From contig JAEZPW010000313.1 in NCBI GenBank assembly GCA_023441255.1, forward strand, positions 3,433 through 67,432: DNA of 64,000 nt, written 5' to 3'. Position numbers and translations under genes: made by a program. The DNA is from Acidobacteriota bacterium (lineage in GTDB: Bacteria > Acidobacteriota > Terriglobia > Terriglobales > Acidobacteriaceae). The notes beneath the pieces were generated by a model. It made no database searches and was not told the origin of the DNA. It saw nothing but the letters and a program-made list of their open reading frames with translations. Positions 45,229-54,264 of the stretch are shown here, piece after piece; position 1 is the first letter of the stretch, and the number at the start of each line of letters is the position of its first letter.

Positions 45229-45711
45229 ATGCGAAAGATCTCTGTGGTTGAAGAGGCAAAGGCCCTGATGCGAGAAGGCATTGATTGGGGTGTTTGGAAG
45301 TGGCTTGCTGAAAAGAAGAGAGTACGCGCGGCCGCTGACAAGGCAAACGAAACGCTGGACGAAGTGGAAAACGGAATTAAAGAGACGTGGGATGACCGGT
45401 TGAAGGATGTTTACAACGTTCTTGTGGAGCAAGCGTCGAGCGGAAAGAAGCCAAGGTCCAGGCAGCATGATGCGGCGGAACAGATTGATCCCAGAGTCTT
45501 CGAGGCGGTGAAGGCCGTTTTTGATGCGGACGACATCGCGGAACACGCGCATCAGAATGCCGAGGACATTTTCGACGAGGCCGAGCGAAAGCTGAGCACC
45601 AGCATGGCGAAAGAAGGTGCGCGCAAGGCAATCGAGAGCTGGGAACTGCGCGAGGCCGCCATTCGCAAAGCCGAAGTCGCGGCGGAGCTGTTCAAAGCAG
45701 CAAAGAAATGA
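45229..45711 (+). CDS. Helical protein of unknown function
   Basis: A 160-residue, charged, mostly helical protein. ATG 45229 is chosen because GGGGG lies 7 nt upstream and sequence from there is coherent; the frame is open from 44926 but overlaps the barrel gene. No signal peptide or membrane helix is present. KALMREGIDWGVWKWLAEKKRVRAAADKANETLDEVENG at the N-terminus and EHAHQNAEDIFDEAERKLSTSMAKEGARKAIESWELREAAIRKAEVAAELFKAAKK at the C-terminus look like long amphipathic helices. I do not recognise a family. Its end faces the acyltransferase gene, and it may be a small granule or membrane-surface protein (inference only). Confidence 0.6.
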   Translation: MRKISVVEEAKALMREGIDWGVWKWLAEKKRVRAAADKANETLDEVENGIKETWDDRLKDVYNVLVEQASSGKKPRSRQHDAAEQIDPRVFEAVKAVFDADDIAEHAHQNAEDIFDEAERKLSTSMAKEGARKAIESWELREAAIRKAEVAAELFKAAKK

Positions 45712-45725
45712 CGATTTGTCTCCCG

Positions 45726-45767
45726 GGCCTGCAGGCCGAGGTGGCCCTCCCTTTCAGGGAGCAGGCC
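45726..45767. terminator. Possible bidirectional terminator, branched hairpin
   Basis: GGCCTGC (45726-45732) pairs with GCAGGCC (45761-45767). An inner CTCCC / GGGAG stem nests inside. It lies between convergent genes, followed by GCTTTCGG on the plus strand; the U-run is weak. Confidence 0.35.
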
Positions 45768-45779
45768 GCTTTCGGCTAA

Positions 45780-47405
45780 TCATGCGTTTGCTGCCGCCGC
45801 AGTCTCTTTAGGAGGTGTTGCCTCCTCCTCCATAGCCTCAGGACCATTCGTAATTTCGACGGCAGTAGGTGCAGGTTCTGCTCCGGGCTCCGGAACAAAC
45901 GCACGCCGTTTGCGGCTTCGGATCGGAGTTGTCGGTTTCTTCGAAGCTGCGGCGATTTTTCTTGCACGACGCTTTCTTTGTTGCGCTGGCCGTTTTGCAG
46001 ACTTGAGTCCTGCTGCCTTCATCAATTCCGCAAAGCTCTCAATAAGCGATCGTTCCAATACAGGAAGGTCCGGGATTGCATTGACGTCGCTGGTCAAACC
46101 GATGAATGCCGTCCCGTTGTATGTCAGGACCGCGCAGTTGATCCCCATCTCGCCCCCGATCGGCACATACGGGTAGCACGTCAACATCTTGTGACCCTGC
46201 AGGTACAGAGGCTCCTGCGGGCCGGGCACATTTGTGCAGATAACGTTACAAAGGCTGATTGGTGCCTTGCTCAGCATGGGCCAGGCGACAGCCTGCATCG
46301 GCACGGGCATGAGACTTAAGACGCTTCCGAATAGTCCCACGAGTTCTGCGGCATGAGAGTTCTTCAGGAACTCCATACAGCGGTGCACGTCGGCGATGAC
46401 TTTCTTTGGGTCGCCCTCATCCAGCGGTACGCTGACAGGTAGAAAAGATATACGGTTTCCTAAATCATCGTGGTTCTGGCCATTTCTGACATTTACGGGC
46501 ACGACGATCCGAAGCAGGCGTCCAGCTAACTGCACCCCATGCAGCTCAGCATACTTGCGAAACCCCAGCGTGAATACCGCTAAGACCACGTCATTCACTG
46601 TGACGTTGAACGTGTTTTTCACGGCTTTGATGTCCTGCAACGGGATTTCCGTCCAGCCGAATCCCTGTGGCCCATGACACACCTTGTTGAACGGCATACG
46701 CTCGATAGGCGCCGCGAGGTTTGGAAGGAGCTTCACAAATTCCTCGACCGGCCAGCCGCCGAAGGCAATCGTCTTTTCCGCAAAGCGCAGAACATCCTTC
46801 TGGATTGAAAGCAGCTTCTGGACCACGGAGAAGGAGGAAGTGACGAAGCCGTCGACCAGCAAAGCTGCTGGATCTTTAGGCGCCGGCGATTTGAAGCGGA
46901 TTCGTCTTCGAGGAAGGGGAGCTGGCACCGGGCTCGAATCCATCAGCACGTTGATCAGGCCAATGCCGGCTATACCGTCCGCTAGGCAATGGTGGATGCG
47001 CACAACGACTCCGGTGCAGTTCGGCTTCAGACCACGAAGCAGCGTGAAATCCCAGCGCGGATGTTCGACGTCCATGTTCTCGCTCAGGACCGCTGATGCC
47101 GTGGCCTTAAGGTCCTCTGTGGTGCCCTCTTTGAGGAACCGCTCACGCACATGATTGCGAATGTCGAACTTGGGATCCCAATCCCAGACGGGAAGGCCCG
47201 TGTTCAAAGGAGGTATTACGACGCGCTGACGATAACGCGGAATGAGAGGCAGTTTGGTTTCGATGAAGCGGCCGCACTCGTCCGCCCCGATGTCGCCTTC
47301 GAAAATCGTTACAGCCGCAACGTTTATGGGTGTGCCCTCGCGCTCGAAATAGACGAATAAGGAATCACCCCAGGATAGACGGTCGTTGTCGTCGATGTGA
47401 GCCAT
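45780..47405 (-). CDS. WS/DGAT-family O-acyltransferase
   Basis: A 541-residue wax ester synthase / diacylglycerol acyltransferase. It transfers acyl groups from acyl-CoA to long-chain alcohols or diacylglycerol at the membrane or lipid-body surface. The catalytic HHxxxDG motif is VVRIHHCLADGIAGIGL, and SFLPVSVPLDEGDPKK and NVPGPQEPLYLQG match C-terminal family blocks. Start ATG 47405 has GGGAGGG 4 nt upstream. A tail of ~70 residues extends past the usual end; it is Lys/Arg-rich (QRKRRARKIAAASKK, IRSRKRRAF), then acidic. The phasin-like and PhaR-like proteins nearby also end in basic tails. It is part of a storage-granule-like cluster. Confidence 0.9.
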   Translation of the reverse strand: MAHIDDNDRLSWGDSLFVYFEREGTPINVAAVTIFEGDIGADECGRFIETKLPLIPRYRQRVVIPPLNTGLPVWDWDPKFDIRNHVRERFLKEGTTEDLKATASAVLSENMDVEHPRWDFTLLRGLKPNCTGVVVRIHHCLADGIAGIGLINVLMDSSPVPAPLPRRRIRFKSPAPKDPAALLVDGFVTSSFSVVQKLLSIQKDVLRFAEKTIAFGGWPVEEFVKLLPNLAAPIERMPFNKVCHGPQGFGWTEIPLQDIKAVKNTFNVTVNDVVLAVFTLGFRKYAELHGVQLAGRLLRIVVPVNVRNGQNHDDLGNRISFLPVSVPLDEGDPKKVIADVHRCMEFLKNSHAAELVGLFGSVLSLMPVPMQAVAWPMLSKAPISLCNVICTNVPGPQEPLYLQGHKMLTCYPYVPIGGEMGINCAVLTYNGTAFIGLTSDVNAIPDLPVLERSLIESFAELMKAAGLKSAKRPAQQRKRRARKIAAASKKPTTPIRSRKRRAFVPEPGAEPAPTAVEITNGPEAMEEEATPPKETAAAANA

Positions 47406-47658
47406 AGACCCTCCCAGACCAGACACTCGGACGCCGTACGGAATCGATGGCGGAAGGCACCGTCGAGGAGTTCACGAGAATGAGTAACATGACTGCCGTA
47501 GAGACGTGAATCCGCCACACACCCCGCCAGAATTACCTATGCCAACTCACCCGGCGTAATGATATCCATTTTGGTCTGACACACGTCTGTCATGGCACGA
47601 AATTAGGCGGTGCCATTTCCCAATCCGGCACTGGAGAGTAGCTGACGTTCGCACGAGA

Positions 47659-48495
47659 TCAGGAATCAGCGAGCGGTCCCGAGCGAGCAGGCCAAGATGG
47701 CTGTTTGTGATGTGCTATCTTGGCATCCGTCGCGGTTGCTTCCGAAAGACGGGCAGCGATGAGGGCGTAGACGGACGGGTTAAAAACGAGGCCGATGTGT
47801 GTCCCGGTGACCTCGAAGTCGACCTCAGGGTCGCCGGTAATGCAGTATCGCCAGTCCACGACACAATCACTGCGCGTGTAGATTGCTGTTTCTGTCACGC
47901 AGGACGGAAGACTACCTCTTCGCAACGCCCCGACGAATTCACAGGTGCATCGGCCAGTGTAACAGTCCGGCAAAACGTCAGGCCCGTGTTCGCGCAAGAT
48001 GTTCCGCCGCACGATTTCCGCTGCACGCAGGATGTTCTTCTGTGCTGCGGTGCCGCGAAATGGAGCAGCGAGAGTTATGACCGACGCGACATCGCTCTTC
48101 CGCTGGCAGGCCGCCGAACGCGCGATGATGCCACCCAGACTGTGACCGATAAGATGGACCTTTCGACCCGTTTCGGCTCGCGCTTTATCTATGCTCTCGT
48201 TGAGGCGGTCGCGAATGAGCAGGTTCGGGCATTCTGCGTTCAATCCGATTCCCGAGAAATAGGACCGGTAACCGATACGTCCAAGCCAGGCATACAACTC
48301 CATTAGGTACAGATCCGTTCCCAGAAAGCCCGGAATGACAATCACTGCCGCGCCATCTCCAAGTGGTACGCCAAAGCCGTAGTACACAGGACTCACATGG
48401 AGTAGCAGGTACTCAGCGCCGAATAGCGCCTCTTTCCAAAGGGAGACTTCGTGCTCGGTGGCATGTTCTGAAAGTGGCTTGCGGTCACACCCCAT
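47659..48495 (-). CDS. Alpha/beta hydrolase (lipase/esterase-like)
   Basis: A 278-residue alpha/beta hydrolase with no signal peptide. The nucleophile elbow is GHSLGG (KVHLIGHSLGGIIAR), the acid probably TRSDCVVDW, and the His probably TGTHIGLVF, which gives a complete triad. The oxyanion region is VIVIPGFLGTDLYL. The Cys-rich stretch (DCYTGRCTCE) is unusual. Family members hydrolyse esters such as triacylglycerol or PHA. Its position between the acyltransferase and the phasin-like gene, same strand, suggests mobilisation of stored lipid; that is inference. The start at 48495 lacks a strong ribosome site. Confidence 0.8.
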   Translation of the reverse strand: MGCDRKPLSEHATEHEVSLWKEALFGAEYLLLHVSPVYYGFGVPLGDGAAVIVIPGFLGTDLYLMELYAWLGRIGYRSYFSGIGLNAECPNLLIRDRLNESIDKARAETGRKVHLIGHSLGGIIARSAACQRKSDVASVITLAAPFRGTAAQKNILRAAEIVRRNILREHGPDVLPDCYTGRCTCEFVGALRRGSLPSCVTETAIYTRSDCVVDWRYCITGDPEVDFEVTGTHIGLVFNPSVYALIAARLSEATATDAKIAHHKQPSWPARSGPLADS

Positions 48496-48671
48496 CTGTC
48501 AGAGTTTGATTAACAAATTGACTACATGGTTCGCCCGCATGCACCGCGTGGCAGCTAAATCGTGCTGCGACACGCATCGGGAGAGCCACAGGACCGAAGT
48601 GTATGTCCTGAAGGAATTCAAAGTACGTAATTGAACATTGGTTGCAACGCTGGGGCGAAGCCGCGGAACAC

Positions 48672-48704
48672 AAAACGGCGTGCCGCTCTTCGAGCAGCAC
48701 GCCG
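48672..48704 (-). terminator. Intrinsic terminator of phasin-like gene
   Basis: On the minus strand the 8-bp stem CGGCGTGC / GCACGCCG, extended by three pairs around a 5-nt loop, is followed by TTTTGTG. It sits 35 bp past the stop at 48739. Confidence 0.75.
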
Positions 48705-48738
48705 CTAAAGTGCCGTAGTTCTCCCCGGAGCAGGTTTG

Positions 48739-49665
48739 CTACGCGGTTGCTACGGCAACTTTGGTCTTGCTCGTCCTCTTGCGGGAGCGCGGAATTGGAC
48801 GGGGACCAGTGTGCCGAGCCTTAACCGTTGTTTCTGAATGCACCTTTGCTTTCGGCTTCAGAACGACGTCGAGCAGCGACTTCTCCGCATCAACGAAGCT
48901 CTTTACGCCCTCGCGGGTGAGTTCAGCCCAAGGCAGCAGGTTCGTCGGATTCACCATATCCATCGCTTTGCCTGCAACCTGAACGTTCACGTTCACCTGG
49001 CGTCCGGCAAGATCGAGCAGTTTCTTCTGGGCATCGACGAATGAGTCGGTGGCCTGCCGAGCCAGTTCCGTCAGTTCGGTCCTCTTCACTTTCTTCTCGC
49101 CGTGTTTGCCGTTGGTGGCATTCATCGTTTCCTCGGCAACGACGTCGAGAAACTTCTTCTGTGCCCGAACAAAGTTCTCCAACGCCTGGCCGGCGAGCTC
49201 CGTCATGCCATCCTTGTACGGCTTGCCTTCCAGCCATGACTGCGTCTGCTTCTCAGCCACGTTCAGGAACTCATGCTGCATGTCGATAAAAGTATCGAGG
49301 CTGCGACGCATCATGTCCGTCATTGCCGTCAGCGGTAAGAATCCGCCGACGCGCTCCTTGACGCCGGTCATTACGATCTCGTTCTGCTGGCGTGCCAGCG
49401 TAAGTAGCACTTTCTGTGCGCGGATGAAGTTCGACATACCTTCTCCCGCCATCTCGGTCAGGACTTCGGCGGCACCACCGACGCCGGCAAGACGCTCACG
49501 TGCGATGTGCATGGCATTGGCATTCTGTCTCATGAGCAGGTCCAGAATGATGCGCTGGGTTGCGAAAAAGCTTCCGAGGCCCTGCTGCATCCATCCGGAG
49601 AGCAGGTCAAACACGGTAGGAGTGCGGGGGGCTTCGGAGGAGTCGGGCCTCATTCCCTCTTTCAT
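48739..49665 (-). CDS. Phasin-like six-repeat protein with basic tail
   Basis: A 308-residue cytoplasmic protein. The start is ATG 49665, preceded by GGAGG with a 5-nt spacer; the frame extends 22 codons further. Numbering below follows the long frame. It carries six copies of a phasin-like amphipathic helix motif, consensus ELAxxAxxSFVDAQKxLLDLAxxQ, near 45-68, 92-115, 137-162, 177-203, 221-245 and 269-292. A Lys/Arg-rich tail (RPIPRSRKRTSKTKV) closes the protein. Phasins coat PHA or lipid granules. The neighbours are a WS/DGAT acyltransferase, a hydrolase, a PhaR-type regulator (divergent) and an acyl-CoA ligase. Granule coating is inferred; no PHA synthase is in the window. Confidence 0.72.
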   Translation of the reverse strand: MKEGMRPDSSEAPRTPTVFDLLSGWMQQGLGSFFATQRIILDLLMRQNANAMHIARERLAGVGGAAEVLTEMAGEGMSNFIRAQKVLLTLARQQNEIVMTGVKERVGGFLPLTAMTDMMRRSLDTFIDMQHEFLNVAEKQTQSWLEGKPYKDGMTELAGQALENFVRAQKKFLDVVAEETMNATNGKHGEKKVKRTELTELARQATDSFVDAQKKLLDLAGRQVNVNVQVAGKAMDMVNPTNLLPWAELTREGVKSFVDAEKSLLDVVLKPKAKVHSETTVKARHTGPRPIPRSRKRTSKTKVAVATA

Positions 49666-49776
49666 TGCGACCTCCATTGCTGCAGTGCAGCATTCGAGGT
49701 CAATGTACACTTTATCGGCTTTATGTGTCAATATGAGCGCTAGTTTTTGTGCGACGCAAAAGAGGATCGTCCATCC

Positions 49777-50346
49777 ATGAAACCGGGTACGGTGATTATC
49801 AAGAAGTATGGAAACCGAAGACTTTACGACACATCCGGCAGCCGTTACGTCAACCTTGACGATATTGCGGCCTTGATCCGAAATGGGAAAAACGTGCAGG
49901 TCGTCGACGCCAGGACCGGAGAGGATCTCACCCGTCTAACTCTGACCCAGATCATCTCCGAGGACGTCAGGGACAAGCCGACCGGACTACCTCTTGAACT
50001 TCTGCGGCAACTGATCGTTGCTTCCGACCGAGCCAGCCAGGAGTTCATTTCGTGGTACCTGAATTCTGCCATGGACGCCTACAAAAAAGTGCAGAGCGCA
50101 GTCGAAACGCGCTTTTCGGACGTTCAGTCGGCGGTACTATCGCCCCTCGACACTGTGCGCCGGTTCTTCAGCGGAACGCCCTCTGCGCCGCAACGCCCCG
50201 AATCCGATATGGAGGTCGAAGCGCTGCGGCAAAAAATCGCTGAACTGGAGGCCCGTCTGGAACGGTCGTCCGCGCCCCCACCTCGGCGTGCCAGTACCCC
50301 GAAGAGGCCTAAGCGGCTTTCGCGTTCGCGAACTGTTCGCGAATAG
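49777..50346 (+). CDS. PhaR-like PHA/PHB accumulation regulator
   Basis: A 189-residue protein. Residues ~4-62 match the PHB/PHA accumulation regulator DNA-binding domain: VIIKKYGNRRLYDTSGSRYVNLDDIAALIRNGKNVQVVDARTGEDLTR. Known PhaR proteins bind granules and DNA and repress phasin expression until granules form. The middle is helical (ELLRQLIVASDRASQEFISWYLNSAMDAYKKVQ), and the tail is basic (KRPKRLSRSRTVRE). ATG 49777 has GAGGA about 10 nt upstream. It is divergent from the phasin-like gene across a 111-bp promoter region. Its last 38 bp overlap the 3' end of the convergent acyl-CoA ligase gene. Confidence 0.88.
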   Translation: MKPGTVIIKKYGNRRLYDTSGSRYVNLDDIAALIRNGKNVQVVDARTGEDLTRLTLTQIISEDVRDKPTGLPLELLRQLIVASDRASQEFISWYLNSAMDAYKKVQSAVETRFSDVQSAVLSPLDTVRRFFSGTPSAPQRPESDMEVEALRQKIAELEARLERSSAPPPRRASTPKRPKRLSRSRTVRE

Positions 50347-51871
50347 CCAGCTTGCTGATCTTTCCAGTCGAGTTCTTGGGCAATGATGGGTAAAAAACCA
50401 CCCGTGAAGGCACTTTGAATTTGTTTAAACTCTGAGCAACGTGCGAACGGAGATCGTCCGCAGTGATTTCCGAACCGGGGCGCAAGGCGGTGACGGCGCA
50501 AATGTCCTCGCCGTAGACCGCATCGGGCACTCCTATAACGGCAGCTTCGGCAACGGCTGGGTGTGTGTACAACGCCTCTTCGATCTCGCGTGGCGAGATA
50601 TTCTCACCACCCTTAATGATCAGGTCCTTCTTCCGGTCATTGATGTAAAGATATCCCTCTTCGTCCAGGAAACCGATGTCACCGGTATGGAACCACGAAT
50701 CATCGAACGCGTCGGCTGTTGCCACAGTGTTCTGCCAGTACCCGGGGGTTACACTGGGCGCTTTGATGCATATCTCGCCGACACTGCGTGGCGGCAGCAC
50801 GCGATTCTTGTCGTCCTTGATGCAAACATTGAATCCAGGGCAGGGATGTCCTACTGAACCCGGGCGGTACGTCTCGTGGTCGCCATAGCAGGCCGCGAAA
50901 CCGGTCTCGGACATTCCGTATCCCTGGTCGACCCGGCACTGGAACGTCTGCTGGAATGACAGCCGCAGCTGCTCCGGGAGAGGCGCTCCTCCCGTGATGA
51001 TTCGGTAGAGGCCTGAAAAATCGTAGTTGGAACGGGCTGGGTGTTGAAGCAGGTAAACGAGCATCGTTGGTACCATTAGGAAATATCCGACCTGGTGCCG
51101 CTGGATCGTTTCAAAGATCATTACGGGATCGAATTGCCGCATCAGCACAGATGGGAGTCCCCATCGGTTCGACAACTGCAGGATCAGCAGACCGAAAATG
51201 TGCGTGAGGGGAAGAACATGCAGCATGGGCTTGCGGGGGAGATCCGGATTGACAGCATCCACCGCGTTCATGGCGGACGCGATGTTTGCGTGCGTGATCA
51301 CGACGCCTTTGGGTCTGGCTGTTGTTCCGGAGGTATAGAGCAGAAGGGCCATGTCATCAGGTGAGCGGTCCGCCGGCCGGTCGATCCAAGGTCCCGCAAC
51401 CAGTTCCGGCTCGACGTTCTCGAACCCTGGAACATCGGTCTCTCCGAACACAATTCTGCGAGTGAGCGTCGGTATGCCGCTCGCGGCTTCACTCACCCTT
51501 GCCGCGAGCGCCGGGCACGTCAGCACAGTGGACGCACCGGAATTGGCGAGCACATACCCGATCTCGGCTGCGGTCCACTGAGGAGTTACGGGAGTCATCA
51601 CCGCTCCGAGAGACCAGACAGCATGGAAGCTCGCTGTCAGCTCGGGAGTGTTCGGCAAGACCATCACGACGCGGTCTCCGGGCATGAGATCCCTGTCCTT
51701 GAGAGCGCGTGCAATGCGACCGGCGTACTGCACCTGTTCAAGATTCGTATAACTGCGTCCTTCATAATAGAGTCGTGTGTAAGTTCCGTATCGTTCGAGG
51801 TTCAGGAACTCGAGTGAGGCAATGTTGAAGCGCTTTGTTTCCGGTGACATCTTTGCACTTGCATCAGCCAT
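50309..51871 (-). CDS. Acyl-CoA ligase (AMP-binding enzyme)
   Basis: A 520-residue class I adenylate-forming enzyme, probably a medium- or long-chain fatty acid-CoA ligase. Motifs in order: LLYTSGTTARPKGVV (P-loop, ~181-195), GYGMSETG (~320), GDIGFLDEEGYLYINDRKKD (hinge, ~400) and PKNSTGKISK (catalytic Lys near the C-terminus). Start ATG 51871 has GGGAGG 6 nt upstream. No signal peptide, so cytoplasmic. It would supply acyl-CoA to the WS/DGAT enzyme in this cluster (inference). The stop at 50309 lies inside the PhaR-like gene, overlapping its 3' end by 38 bp on opposite strands. Confidence 0.9.
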   Translation of the reverse strand: MADASAKMSPETKRFNIASLEFLNLERYGTYTRLYYEGRSYTNLEQVQYAGRIARALKDRDLMPGDRVVMVLPNTPELTASFHAVWSLGAVMTPVTPQWTAAEIGYVLANSGASTVLTCPALAARVSEAASGIPTLTRRIVFGETDVPGFENVEPELVAGPWIDRPADRSPDDMALLLYTSGTTARPKGVVITHANIASAMNAVDAVNPDLPRKPMLHVLPLTHIFGLLILQLSNRWGLPSVLMRQFDPVMIFETIQRHQVGYFLMVPTMLVYLLQHPARSNYDFSGLYRIITGGAPLPEQLRLSFQQTFQCRVDQGYGMSETGFAACYGDHETYRPGSVGHPCPGFNVCIKDDKNRVLPPRSVGEICIKAPSVTPGYWQNTVATADAFDDSWFHTGDIGFLDEEGYLYINDRKKDLIIKGGENISPREIEEALYTHPAVAEAAVIGVPDAVYGEDICAVTALRPGSEITADDLRSHVAQSLNKFKVPSRVVFYPSLPKNSTGKISKLAIREQFANAKAA

Positions 51872-52349
51872 GGGCTGCCTCCCAGAGAGACAGTGAGAAG
51901 AGAAAAGGGCCTCGAAGAACGTGCAGAGGGCCTTGGACCGCAGGCGCAGTCTTCAATACCGCCCCACATCCTGAACAATCAATTACCACAGTTGGCAACG
52001 GGCTCGTCAGCAATGTTTAGCGACATCATGTGCCTAGTGCCAATCTGGAACGAAGAGACCGGTGATACGAGATCCAATCAGGCCGGCAGAGGAGTCTCCC
52101 CGACGGCTAATCAAAACAGTTGACCTTGCCGTTGTGGTCAATCACACTTTCATTTCCGCAATGGCTCGCTCCCGCTGCTCATACCCAGCGTATTTTGTTG
52201 GCGAATTACATGCTTGAACAGTGGTACGAATTGCCAGTCGGGAACTGTTGAGGGGGGCGGCCAGTTGTCACCTTGTGCGGCAGCGATGTGGCCGTTCTTG
52301 TGGCGAGCACGAGTTAGGGCAGCAAGATCGCAGGATAGGAGAATTCAGC
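51872..52349. other. Divergent intergenic region, nothing recognised
   Basis: 478 bp between the ligase and galactose mutarotase genes. Short frames have no ribosome site, and I see no clear hairpin or motif site. Confidence 0.35.
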
Positions 52350-53390
<1,041 letters not shown>

Positions 53391-53468
53391 CGGTGTTTTG
53401 GCACTAAATTGGGGCGATTCGGCAGCACAGTCGGGGCGCCTCCTTTTTTTCGCCCGGCGGGAAGGTCT

Positions 53469-53825
53469 TTACGGAACGCGAGTATTGTACCTGGCGCAAT
53501 CACCGAAGATCGACACGACGTTGCTGATCCGCAGCAACTCGTAAACTCGCCTGCCCAGATTTACCAGCTGCAGGTTGCATCCTGCCGACTTTGCAGAGAT
53601 GTATACGGAGACGATGCCGCCCAATCCGGAACTGTCCATGTACTCTAAGTCATGAAAATCCAACACGATGCACTTGGAAACGGGAATCAGCTTCTTAACC
53701 TCTTCTTTGAAAGTTGCAGTGACTTCCGCCGTAAGCCTCCCACTACATCGAACGACGCGATTCTCCGCTGTACCCGTCACTCGAATCCGAAGGGGTGAAG
53801 ACCAGTTCACAGCATGGGCCGACAT
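53469..53825 (-). CDS. STAS-domain anti-anti-sigma factor
   Basis: A 118-residue STAS-domain protein of the SpoIIAA/RsbV type. The phosphorylatable Ser lies in the motif EYMDSSGLGGIVSVY, preceded by KCIVLDFHDL. Such proteins are dephosphorylated by SpoIIE-type phosphatases and then free sigma factors from anti-sigma kinases. The SpoIIE-type phosphatase at 34708 is a possible partner; no anti-sigma kinase or sigma gene is adjacent here. Start ATG 53825. A Gly/Pro-rich T-run lies downstream, but I do not claim a terminator. Confidence 0.9.
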   Translation of the reverse strand: MSAHAVNWSSPLRIRVTGTAENRVVRCSGRLTAEVTATFKEEVKKLIPVSKCIVLDFHDLEYMDSSGLGGIVSVYISAKSAGCNLQLVNLGRRVYELLRISNVVSIFGDCARYNTRVP

Positions 53826-54033
53826 CCGTTAACTCCTGGCGCGGCTGGCGCCCGGACATTGTAGGGCTAAGGCATCAGCAATAATGTTCCACTTTGTACT
53901 TTTAGCTGGAGCTCGACGGCGTCACCTCTACTTTCAATCCTTAGTGACTTTCTGGTAATCTCGCGTGAATGCAGTTTCACACTCCGGCAATATGTTGGCT
54001 GGAGGCTATTTACTCCTGGAAGGAGCTGAGTAG

Positions 54034-54237
54034 ATGAAGAACCCGGCTGAAGTTCTGCGCCAAAAGGAAGCCGAACTCAACAACTTGCAACGGGAGATCG
54101 ACGCGCTACGTATGGTAGTGCGGCTGTGCAGTGAAGACGGCGATTCGGCAACCTCTGACCGGATAGACATGTCAATTCCTAGACCACCCCGTAGTGTTTC
54201 CGCCGAACCAGAGAAGGTAGTCAAGCAGTTCCCGTAG
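54034..54237 (+). CDS. Small coiled-coil protein upstream of PilZ fusion
   Basis: A 67-residue protein. EVLRQKEAELNNLQREIDALRMVV (residues 6-29) is a leucine-heptad coiled coil; the rest is Ser/Pro-rich and disordered. AAGGAG precedes ATG 54034 at 9 nt, and the stop lies 27 bp before the PilZ-fusion start on the same strand, so co-transcription is likely. I know short coiled-coil proteins of this look from acidobacterial genomes but no function. Too small for confidence beyond the ribosome site, coiled-coil pattern and operon position. Confidence 0.62.
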   Translation: MKNPAEVLRQKEAELNNLQREIDALRMVVRLCSEDGDSATSDRIDMSIPRPPRSVSAEPEKVVKQFP

Positions 54238-54264
54238 GGTGCAGCTTGTTGGAGGTATGGGTCC

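Noticed and set aside
53440..53460. T-run after galM as an intrinsic terminator
   Set aside because: The run of T is clear, but no stable stem precedes it on the plus strand.
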